Virus record (IMG/VR): IMGVR_UViG_3300045146_000185
Span: 1 to 36,823 of that record
Strand: one strand, 5' to 3'
Length of the DNA stretch: 36,823 nt
DNA from: a virus
Position 1 is the first letter of the stretch, and each line of letters starts with the position of its first letter. Shown here one piece after another: positions 31,122 to 36,823 of this stretch. The translations under genes and the position numbers were made by a program. The notes under the pieces are model-generated. The model was not told the DNA's origin and ran no database searches. It saw nothing but the letters and a program-made list of their open reading frames with translations.

Positions 31122-32648
31122 CTATTCTTGTAAAACATATTCTTTCTCATGAACAAACCACCCCTCAGTGCGATACGTTTCTAAACGATCAAGGAAATGT
31201 CTATACATGTAGTTTTGATAAGTACTCTTATATCTACAATCATCGATGATGTCATAAATGTTAGATATCTCTTTGTCTTCATGTTGACGAAGGAAACGTC
31301 CAAGAGTCTGAACAAGAGTTGTATCTGATTTACCTAAGTCCTCAGCCAAGATACCCGTATGCAATTTCTTAATTGAAATACCTGTACTAGTAGTCTTATA
31401 AGAAGCAACCAATGCAGTAGACTCATTTCGTTCAATTATTGCTCGGATATCATTTCTAACTTTACCGTCAATACTCCCATCAATATAGTGAGCATTACTT
31501 GTTAGTTTAGAAATTTCTTTATATAACAATTTTCCGAATGCTATCCGTTTGAAGAAGATGATACAGTTTTCACCTTTATCAAGCTTCGATTTTACCAACG
31601 CTAAAATGAAGCGCAACTTAGAAGGGTGTTCATTGAAGAATGTTACTTCATTATTCCAATTCTTTCTACATTCTTTAGAACGAACATAATCAATATCTTC
31701 TTTAGGATATTTTAAGAACAAAGCCGTTACTTTCAAATCAGTTGCGTATCCCATTTCTACCAGTTCGGTAGCGTTTACGATTTGAATCGGGTTCCCAAGA
31801 GCAGATATGATTTGTTGTTTCGTCAATTCGTCTTTTGGAAGAGACCCAGTAAATCCCATCTTCCATGGCGAATAGGTAAATGCTTCAACGATGTCAGCAA
31901 TCTTCTTCCCATCACCAGCCTTCACCAAGTGAGCTTCGTCACACATGACACAATCATATTGCTTTTCTGTTCCGTTGACTTTAGAAGTGAATTCTTTCAG
32001 TACTGCTGGTTTATGAACGCTTTGCCAAGTAGTGATAATAATAGGTTTTGTGAAAGCTTTTTCTTGACCAGAATGAATTTTATGGATAAGGCTTTGTGCC
32101 TTATCTTCTGGTAGTCCATACGAAATGAAATCATCATACATTTGGTGAACGAGTCCAACTGATGGAACAATCAGGAATACACGTTTCTTATTAGCTAACA
32201 TTATCATGGCAATAATGTAAATGCTGATTGATTTACCACTAGATGTAGCCGAAATAGAAACACTTTGACGTTCATTGATAGCTCTAAGTACAAGTTCTTT
32301 CTGATAATCACGAATCTCTAAATGAGAAGGAATATTCAACTTCTTTATAAAGTTTTCCAAATATTCAGGAGTGATTGTAAATTCACCGTCGTTATACAAT
32401 TCTTTCGAATATTCGATACCATTATTTTGAAAGTATTCTTCAAGTTGTGGGAGCAATCCAATAGGAAGCTTTTTCTCTATAAAATCAAATAGTTTGAGTC
32501 GCCCATCCCATTTACCGCTTTTGTACAACGGTTGAAATTTATATCCATCAACATAGTAAGCGAAATAATTAAAAATTTGTAGTAGTATATCTCTATCATC
32601 AGACAGAATCTTGACTTTACTATAGTCTTCTTGAATAATCCTAACCAT
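31122..32648 (-). CDS. uvsW: UvsW helicase (SF2)
   Basis: 508 aa, similar to T4 UvsW (about 500). Q-motif-like RDYQ (114-117), Walker A SATSSGKS (134-141), DEAH box CDEAH, GFTGSL (motif III-like), and motif VI QTLGRFLRQ. It remodels branched DNA and R-loops and ends origin-dependent replication in T4. The ATG at 32648 overlaps the uvsY stop by 8 bases, as the adjacent uvsY-uvsW pair of T4. Confidence 0.94.
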   Translation of the reverse strand: MVRIIQEDYSKVKILSDDRDILLQIFNYFAYYVDGYKFQPLYKSGKWDGRLKLFDFIEKKLPIGLLPQLEEYFQNNGIEYSKELYNDGEFTITPEYLENFIKKLNIPSHLEIRDYQKELVLRAINERQSVSISATSSGKSISIYIIAMIMLANKKRVFLIVPSVGLVHQMYDDFISYGLPEDKAQSLIHKIHSGQEKAFTKPIIITTWQSVHKPAVLKEFTSKVNGTEKQYDCVMCDEAHLVKAGDGKKIADIVEAFTYSPWKMGFTGSLPKDELTKQQIISALGNPIQIVNATELVEMGYATDLKVTALFLKYPKEDIDYVRSKECRKNWNNEVTFFNEHPSKLRFILALVKSKLDKGENCIIFFKRIAFGKLLYKEISKLTSNAHYIDGSIDGKVRNDIRAIIERNESTALVASYKTTSTGISIKKLHTGILAEDLGKSDTTLVQTLGRFLRQHEDKEISNIYDIIDDCRYKSTYQNYMYRHFLDRLETYRTEGWFVHEKEYVLQE

Positions 32649-33066
32649 CAACGAATCCCATTACCTTCATGTAGTCTAATCTATTTTTAAGACTCCAGTT
32701 CTGATTTTCCAAAGTCTTAATTGCTTTCTCAATGAAATTTAAAATTGTTTCTAGATCATCACATTTCGAGCGAACTTTTCTAAATTCAGTATCAGCAGTT
32801 ATGAATGTATTTAGTTCTTTTTTATCGAGCTTCAAATCATATTCGTACTGGTAATAAAGATATAACTCTTTGAATTTTGAGTCTTTCTCTTCTTCAGCTT
32901 TCTTGAACTCACGATATTTTTTAGAGTATAGTGCTTGCCATTTAGCAATCTTTGTTGAGATGTTTAGAAGATATTCATGTTCGAAAGCTTCTGTTACTTC
33001 GATATCTTCTAGCAGTTTTGTGTTTAATTTTTCGAGGATGGCAAAAATTTGCTCAGTATCATTCAT
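32641..33066 (-). CDS. uvsY: UvsY recombination mediator
   Basis: 141 aa (T4 UvsY is 137). It is all-helical. The middle has KIAKWQALYSKKYREFKKAE, and the C-terminal half ELNTFITADTEFRKVRSKCD, then LETILNFIEKAIKTLENQNW, which corresponds to SEMKTVLSADKDVLKV and LLDFCSGALDAIKSRGFAIK of T4. UvsY helps UvsX displace gp32. It has its own promoter. A perfect 10-bp inverted repeat hides its ribosome binding region in read-through RNA. Confidence 0.85.
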   Translation of the reverse strand: MNDTEQIFAILEKLNTKLLEDIEVTEAFEHEYLLNISTKIAKWQALYSKKYREFKKAEEEKDSKFKELYLYYQYEYDLKLDKKELNTFITADTEFRKVRSKCDDLETILNFIEKAIKTLENQNWSLKNRLDYMKVMGFVDG

Positions 33067-33104
33067 GAGTTCTTCTTTTTTCTCTAATTATATCAGAAGA
33101 ACTC
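33067..33104 (-). promoter_or_regulatory. Ribosome-binding-site hairpin of uvsY, nested with its promoter
   Basis: Perfect 10-bp inverted repeat (arms 33104-33095 and 33076-33067) with an 18-base loop that contains TATAAT. The 3' arm AGAAGAACTC ends directly at the ATG and includes the AGAAG binding site. The predicted transcription start (about 33080) is in the loop. Confidence 0.72.
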
Positions 33105-33117
33105 TTAATTTAAGTTT
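33087..33117 (-). promoter_or_regulatory. Promoter of the uvsY-uvsW transcript (middle-type motif)
   Basis: AAACT (33117-33113), 4 bases, TTAAG (33108-33104), 11 bases, TATAAT (33092-33087). One mismatch in the upstream box. It overlaps the end of the 99-aa gene. Confidence 0.75.
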
Positions 33118-33415
33118 AAAGAGCGTCAGAATAATCTTTGTTAAAATCAACTTTAGACATCATTCCTCTTTCAAGCTGTGCGTACACATAGCTGTCCTGA
33201 ACTTTAGAAACGTTCAAATCATCAATGTCGAAAATATCTTTCATTGTTTTTTCAATTTTCTTTGCTTGACGTTTAAGATCACCGTTAGCATGAAGCATGA
33301 TATCATCACGCATGTATGCGAAGAAGAATTCATCACTCTGCATCAATTTTACAAATCTTTGTGTCTCAGCGTTAGCTTTAACGCCTTCCGTAATAAACTT
33401 TTCTTTGAAGCTCAC
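33116..33415 (-). CDS. Predicted virion-internal protein with capsid-targeting-like N-terminus, 99 aa
   Basis: MSFKEKFITE-GVKANAET has Phe7, Ile8 and Glu10, the same layout as T4 internal proteins, so cleavage after Glu10 is expected. The rest is helical and charged (KLMQSDEFFFAYMRDDIML, then KRQAKKIEKTMKDIFDIDDL), without an enzyme motif. It follows the 86-aa gene by one base and shares its late promoter. Its tail overlaps the promoter of uvsY. Confidence 0.7.
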   Translation of the reverse strand: MSFKEKFITEGVKANAETQRFVKLMQSDEFFFAYMRDDIMLHANGDLKRQAKKIEKTMKDIFDIDDLNVSKVQDSYVYAQLERGMMSKVDFNKDYSDAL

Positions 33416-33416
33416 T

Positions 33417-33677
33417 TTATTTTTCCTTAAAGTAATTTTTCAATTCAGCAGACAATACATTTACAATGATATCATCATCTTTCGGTTTTAATTCACACAT
33501 CGTTCCTTCAAAATCCATTACAGTGAATAATAATCCACTTTTGAATTTCTTAGGTTTTAAACGTTTCATTGAATAGAAATCATGGATGTCAGGGAATTCA
33601 CTGTCTTTTGACAAGAATAGTTGATCCCCAACATCTGGTAAATCTAATTGTTCCAACAACATTGATCTAAAATCCAT
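33417..33677 (-). CDS. Predicted late protein with capsid-targeting-like start, 86 aa
   Basis: MDFRSMLLE-QLDLPDVGD has an LLE tripeptide at a position that could be cut by the prohead protease, although the layout is less exact than in its neighbour. The rest looks like a small beta-rich domain (KKFKSGLLFTVMDFEGTMCE, then LKPKDDDIIVNVL). Function unknown. A late promoter CTTTAAATA and AAAGGAG lie upstream, and a weak 5-bp stem links the two. Confidence 0.65.
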   Translation of the reverse strand: MDFRSMLLEQLDLPDVGDQLFLSKDSEFPDIHDFYSMKRLKPKKFKSGLLFTVMDFEGTMCELKPKDDDIIVNVLSAELKNYFKEK

Positions 33678-33694
33678 GAACTCTCCTTTTTAAC

Positions 33695-33703
33695 TATTTA
33701 AAG
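33695..33703 (-). promoter_or_regulatory. Late promoter of the 86-aa and 99-aa genes
   Basis: CTTTAAATA on the minus strand, 17 bases before the ATG and directly after the dda stop. CCTTT of the promoter can pair with AAAGG of the ribosome binding site (5 bp), a weak version of the nested hairpins at other genes. Confidence 0.62.
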
Positions 33704-33705
33704 GT

Positions 33706-35010
33706 TTAGATTAAGAGATTAATTTCTCCTCTTGAACGAGTAATAGCTACATAAAACAAACGGAGAAACATATCTGATTCTACATAATCGATATTCTGTA
33801 GATCTACATAAATGTTTTCGTAGCTTGATCCCTGAGCTTTGTGACAGGTACAACTATAAACATAACGAACGTCTAAGAATAAGGACTTGAATTTGTAGTA
33901 CTTTTCCCAGTCTTCTGGGGTTTGCTTTCTTTTAGCAGTCTCTTGGAGCACTTTCAATTTCTCATTGTATTCATCCCGAGATGTTTCTGAAAGATAGTTG
34001 AACGTTCTTTCTGGCATTCCATAAACATAACATACATACCCATTTAGTGTGATTCCTTCAGCATGGAATGTTTTCTTTTTGAACGTTCGAAGTTCGATTG
34101 TTTCAGAGTTGATGAAATCACGAGTGCTTTCCTGAACAACAAATAGGTCGTCTACAGTCAATTCATCTACCCTTCCATTACGTTGCTGGGTATAGAAATT
34201 TCGGACAACAACATTGTAACGATATGAAACATCATTTGTGAATGTAACGATGCAGTCTGCTTCACACTTATGTCTATCTTTAGAAATAAACTTAGTCACG
34301 AACTCATTTCTGTTGTCAAAGAAAATGATCTTGTTGTGCTTTACCGTGCGTTCTTTATTAAGGAATTTTTGAAGGTCTCGTTTTGACTTACCATCTTTAA
34401 TCATATGACGGATTATATCACAGAAATCTTGAACTTCATGGTCATCGTTGCGAAGGATTTCAGTCAATGAATATTTCTTAATCAGTTTAGCACTGAAAAT
34501 CGGACATTCCTTTTCTTTAGACTTGCTTGATTCGACTGGCAGAAGTTGTAATTCATCTCCAACAAACAGAATAACTGGAGCCTTGTCTTGAGACAAAATT
34601 TTGTTGAAAAGGTCAGCTGAAATGAAAGACGATTCATCGATAACAATGAAGTCGACTGGCTCACCAGACGGATTCCATTTATCGGCTACATATGTGATTT
34701 CACCAGTTTTGAAATTAGTCTGAGGCTTTAGTCCGTAATACGCATGAACAGTATTATACGTTATTTTATCGCCAAGACCAACATACCCCTTTACGACTTT
34801 CAAAGCTTTGTGTGTAGGAGTAAGAACGGCGATAGATTTACGCTTGCCTAAAATATGTTCAACAATGCTCTGAATCAAAAACGACTTACCCGACCCTGCT
34901 GGACCAGTTATAGAGTACAGTTTAGTAAAAACATTTCTGCGTGAAATGTCTTTCAGGACATTTTTAGTAATTGAATTGAAGATGTTAAGTTGGTCTTGTG
35001 TTAAGTTCAT
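33706..35010 (-). CDS. dda: Dda-like DNA helicase (SF1, RecD-type)
   Basis: 434 aa (T4 Dda is 439). Walker A TGPAGSGKS (35-43), LTPTHKALKVV (motif Ia), FIVIDESSFI (Walker B), FVGDELQLLPV (motif III), and the C-terminal YSCTCHKAQGSSYENIYVDL and VAITRSRGEINLL (motifs V-VI). It moves 5'-3' and helps start replication at forks and R-loops. It is the rightmost gene in the window. Its promoter faces left out of an AT-rich region that also fires rightward. AAGGAA precedes the ATG. Confidence 0.93.
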   Translation of the reverse strand: MNLTQDQLNIFNSITKNVLKDISRRNVFTKLYSITGPAGSGKSFLIQSIVEHILGKRKSIAVLTPTHKALKVVKGYVGLGDKITYNTVHAYYGLKPQTNFKTGEITYVADKWNPSGEPVDFIVIDESSFISADLFNKILSQDKAPVILFVGDELQLLPVESSKSKEKECPIFSAKLIKKYSLTEILRNDDHEVQDFCDIIRHMIKDGKSKRDLQKFLNKERTVKHNKIIFFDNRNEFVTKFISKDRHKCEADCIVTFTNDVSYRYNVVVRNFYTQQRNGRVDELTVDDLFVVQESTRDFINSETIELRTFKKKTFHAEGITLNGYVCYVYGMPERTFNYLSETSRDEYNEKLKVLQETAKRKQTPEDWEKYYKFKSLFLDVRYVYSCTCHKAQGSSYENIYVDLQNIDYVESDMFLRLFYVAITRSRGEINLLI

Positions 35011-35034
35011 GAAATTCCTTCTATCTTGCTTGAA

Positions 35035-35065
35035 ATTATACTTTATAGTAACTTAAAGTTTAATT
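35035..35065 (-). promoter_or_regulatory. Promoter of dda (middle-type motif)
   Basis: TTAAG (35056-35052), 11 bases, TATAAT (35040-35035) on the minus strand. The upstream box is AATTA in place of AAGCT, so only the inner two boxes agree. Confidence 0.65.
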
Positions 35066-35188
35066 GTATATGCAGATTAATGTCTCTAGTGGATTGCTGA
35101 TTTTTTTAAGTAAATTTATTTAAATAGTTTCATGAGAGCTAAAACTCTCGAGTTTAAATAATAGTATCACTAAGTGTGAGTTTAATTT

Positions 35189-35219
35189 AAGAGTAAATTA
35201 AGCAAAAATATAGTATAAA
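35189..35219 (+). promoter_or_regulatory. Rightward middle-type promoter 1
   Basis: AAGAG (35189-35193), TAAA, TTAAG (35198-35202), 11 bases, TATAAA (35214-35219) on the plus strand. The spacing matches the leftward promoters exactly. There is no gene downstream. Confidence 0.55.
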
Positions 35220-35264
35220 ATATATATTTAGTATATTAAATGAGTTTAAAGACTTTTAAAATTT

Positions 35265-35295
35265 AAGAGTAAATTAAGCAAAAATATACTATACT
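35265..35295 (+). promoter_or_regulatory. Rightward middle-type promoter 2
   Basis: AAGAG (35265-35269), TAAA, TTAAG (35274-35278), 11 bases, TATACT (35290-35295) on the plus strand. It lies in the second copy of the 28-bp repeat. Confidence 0.48.
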
Positions 35296-35369
35296 AAGTG
35301 AATTTGAAGTTTCAAATAGTTTAAATAATAGTATCACTAAGTGTGAGATTAAAGTTTAAATAGTTTATA

Positions 35370-35473
35370 CTTTAAATAGTTTAAATAATAATATCACTAA
35401 TAAGTGAGATTAAAGTTTAAATAGTTTATACTTTAAATAGTTTAAATACTTTAAATAGTTTATACTTTAAATA
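35370..35473 (+). promoter_or_regulatory. Cluster of four rightward late promoter-like motifs
   Basis: CTTTAAATA on the plus strand at 35370, 35431, 35449 and 35465, the nonamer that precedes late genes on the minus strand. Several TTTAAATA without the C are interspersed. All face the gene-free right end. Confidence 0.45.
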
Positions 35474-35520
35474 GTTTAAATAGTAATAGTTTAAATAGTT
35501 TAAATAATAGCATCACTACA

Positions 35521-36265
35521 TTATCAACAGTAACACTAATTAGGTTGTCCCCTTTTCTAGCAATAGATATATCGTTGCCTAGTTACTGATTCACAACGAC
35601 GAATATGTATTCCTTGTACGCTGACTGAGTTCAGCTAACACGTGAGAACCGAGGAATCACACCATCAACCATATGGCTCTTATGCGGGTAATGCCTCTTG
35701 CTAATTGTTCATGATATAGTTTTGTCCCTATGATTTCATTTGTCATAGACGGTAACTCTATACTCGGAAAGCAGTTAACTACTGCGATGAAAACGTCCTG
35801 GTAAGTTTGAAGTAACATATGCGAGATGCAATCTTTGAGGCAGATATAGCCAAGAGAGGAAGATTGCCTGACTGATATAAGCGATAAGGCAGTAAACTTT
35901 ACTTTTAGTAAATTTACTGAGGCGTCAGCCCCTGCCTGCTAGTGAGTATCAGCAGTAAGCTGCAGGGGTAGCCTGCCAGGGGTGTAAATACTGCAAGTAA
36001 TATTACATTCATCTCCAACTGGAATATTGCAGTGGTCGGGATCAATGCTCAACAATTTGATTTGAGTAATTTCTACGGCACAGGTCTGTTTAGTTTAATT
36101 ACTAAACAATTGAGGGGAATGGCCAACAGTAATGTGTAATGCTGTCCCCTCACAAACTTGTTAAGTTATTTGTCAGGATAGGTTATCGGTTAGGTTAACC
36201 GTTATGACCAGGTGCCGACACGTAGTGGTGGCACCACCGAAGCGAGTTAACGAGCGAGGTTAGAG
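35521..36265 (+). ncRNA. Candidate large structured non-coding RNA
   Basis: About 745 bases without an open frame of note, richer in G+C than the flanking AT array. Strong local stems include 35771-35775/35781-35785, 35828-35835/35860-35867 (8 bp), 35890-35896/35913-35919 with an inner 6-bp stem, 35929-35940/35951-35968 (7+5 bp), 35990-36004/36023-36033, 36087-36094/36101-36108 (8 bp), 36111-36118/36145-36152 (8 bp) and 36181-36192/36196-36209. Rightward promoter motifs lie just upstream. No tRNA was recognised. Large ornate RNAs of phages such as GOLLD or ROOL are a possible comparison, but no conserved element of either was identified. Ends are approximate. Confidence 0.5.
36210..36262. repeat. 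Hairpin repeat, copy 1
   Basis: Stem GGTGCC/GGCACC (36211-36216/36230-36235) extended by CAC/GTG around loop GTA, followed by a CCGAAGCGAGTTAACGAGCG tail. A diverged copy lies 79 bases further on. Confidence 0.65.
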
Positions 36266-36289
36266 TAGAGTAAAGAATAGATCATATCT

Positions 36290-36341
36290 AGGTGCTATAC
36301 GCAGTGTAGCACCTCCGACGCGAGTGTAACACGAGCGAGGT
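36290..36341. repeat. Hairpin repeat, copy 2
   Basis: Ten to eleven pairs AGGTGCTATAC/GTGTAGCACCT (36290-36300/36304-36314) around loop GCA, followed by CCGACGCGAGTGTAACACGA and GCGAGG. Compared with copy 1, the sixth pair has changed from C-G to T-A on both sides. Confidence 0.65.
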
Positions 36342-36342
36342 A

Positions 36343-36620
36343 GAGTCAGAATAGATCAGAATAGATCAGATCCAGAATAGATCAGAATAGATCAGAATAG
36401 AGTAGAGTCAGAGTAGATCAGAGCCAGAGTAGATCAGAATAGATCAGAATAGATCAGAACCAGAATAGATCAGAGTCAGTAATAGACCAGAGTCAGAATA
36501 GATCAGAATAGATCAGAGTCAGTAATAGACCAGAGTCAGTAATAGACCAGAGTCAGTAATAGACCAGAGTAAGCCAGAGTAAGCCAGAGTAAGCCAGAGT
36601 AAGCCAGAATAGACCAGAAT
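36343..36620. repeat. Tandem array of 10-bp units
   Basis: Units of AGAATAGATC and relatives (AGAGTAGATC, AGAATAGACC, AGAGTAAGCC four times in a row) are mixed with 6-bp (AGAGTC, AGATCC, AGAACC) and 11-bp (AGTAATAGACC) units. Ten bases is about one helical turn. No gene is present. Confidence 0.85.
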
Positions 36621-36634
36621 GGGAAGCTCTACAA

Positions 36635-36698
36635 ATATGTGTTCGCTACGCTCACACACGGAGCTAACGCTCCGAATAGAATCTATTCAAATCTATTC
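36635..36698. repeat. 64-bp hairpin-containing direct repeat, copy 1
   Basis: It contains GTGTTCGCTACGCTCACAC and a perfect 6-bp hairpin CGGAGC-TAAC-GCTCCG (36659-36674), followed by GAATAGAATCTATTC. It differs from copy 2 at one base. Confidence 0.85.
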
Positions 36699-36740
36699 TA
36701 GTCTATTCAAATCTACTCTAGTCTATTCAAGTTGGTATAG
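36699..36740. repeat. 10-bp units in inverted orientation
   Basis: Units such as AGTCTATTCA and AATCTACTCT, the reverse complement of the AGAATAGAC(T/C) type found at 36343-36620. The same inverted units continue after the second 64-bp copy to the window end. Confidence 0.75.
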
Positions 36741-36804
36741 ATATGTGTTCGCTTCGCTCACACACGGAGCTAACGCTCCGAATAGAATCTATTCAAATCT
36801 ATTC
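36741..36804. repeat. 64-bp hairpin-containing direct repeat, copy 2
   Basis: Identical to 36635-36698 except GCTTCG in place of GCTACG. It is followed by more inverted 10-bp units that run to the edge of the window. Confidence 0.85.
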
Positions 36805-36823
36805 AAATCTACTCTAGTCTATT

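Larger units (their letters stand above)
35101..35520 (+). repeat. AT-rich repeat region upstream of the gene-free right end
   Basis: About 420 bases without a gene, almost only A and T. It has two kinds of 28-bp exact repeat: TTTAAATAATAGTATCACTA plus AAGTGTGAG-type end at 35153-35180 and 35320-35347 (variants at 35380 and 35499), and a unit starting ATTTAAGAGTAAATTAAGCA at 35185-35212 and 35261-35288. Many short AGTTTAAATAGTTTA units fill the rest. It could be an origin, a promoter array, or both. Confidence 0.75.

Noticed and set aside
35740-35860. Group I intron core-like phrases (CATAGACGG and AGATATAGCC)
   Set aside because: The two phrases do not pair as a P7 helix should, and no split gene flanks the region.
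35521-36265. tRNA genes in the gene-free region
   Set aside because: No T-loop TTCRA with proper arms and no acceptor pairing was found; the hairpins do not form a cloverleaf.
36343-36823. CRISPR array in the right-end repeats
   Set aside because: Units are 6-11 bp with no spacers of constant length, and no cas operon exists; the Cas4-like gene stands alone among replication genes.

Overview
The window is a piece of a low-GC T4-like (myovirus) bacteriophage genome. All 44 protein genes I can support lie on the minus strand, packed with ATGA, TAATG or TGATG overlaps, and most match the T4 replication, recombination and transcription core: two type II topoisomerase subunits (gp39, gp52), DNA ligase (gp30), replicative helicase (gp41), clamp loader (gp44, gp62), single-strand binding protein (gp32), sliding clamp (gp45), UvsX, DNA polymerase (gp43), helicase loader (gp59), late transcription coactivator (gp33), gp46/gp47 nuclease, late sigma factor (gp55), UvsW, UvsY and Dda. 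No tRNA, integrase or CRISPR array is visible, and the host cannot be named. Gene functions were assigned from motifs and remembered family sequences, not from a search.

Layout from left to right (transcription runs right to left). 1-5.3 kb: topoisomerase, two small genes and PhoH2. 5.4-6.9 kb: ligase. 6.9-12.5 kb: an operon unlike the rest, with a compact gp23-like capsid protein, a nucleotidyltransferase, a possible nuclease, a ligase-like protein, a reduced staphylococcal-nuclease domain and an acidic EF-hand protein. 12.6-20.1 kb: helicase, gp62, a Cas4-type nuclease, gp32, gp45 and UvsX. 20.1-25.1 kb: polymerase, a ClpP protease and gp44. 25.1-35.0 kb: gp59-gp33-gp46-gp47-gp55, a GIY-YIG endonuclease, UvsW-UvsY, two small genes and Dda. 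35.0-36.8 kb has no gene: an AT-rich promoter and repeat array pointing rightward, about 750 bases that fold into many strong hairpins, then 10-bp tandem repeats and duplicated hairpins.

Three themes stand out. First, eight proteins start with a short peptide shaped like the T4 capsid-targeting sequence (aromatic at 7, I/L at 8, E at 10 in the clearest cases). Several are enzyme-like, and they sit behind CTTTAAATA late promoters, so I infer a cassette of enzymes packaged in the head and delivered with the DNA. Second, replication genes follow a shared promoter, AAGCT-N4-TTAAG-N11-TATAAT. At several genes the promoter is nested inside an inverted repeat whose 3' arm covers the ribosome binding site, so only transcripts started at that promoter should be translated well. 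Third, the same promoter class and the late motif also point rightward into the gene-free right end, which suggests a large structured non-coding RNA. gp32 and gp43 also carry RNA structures at their starts that recall the autoregulatory operators of T4.
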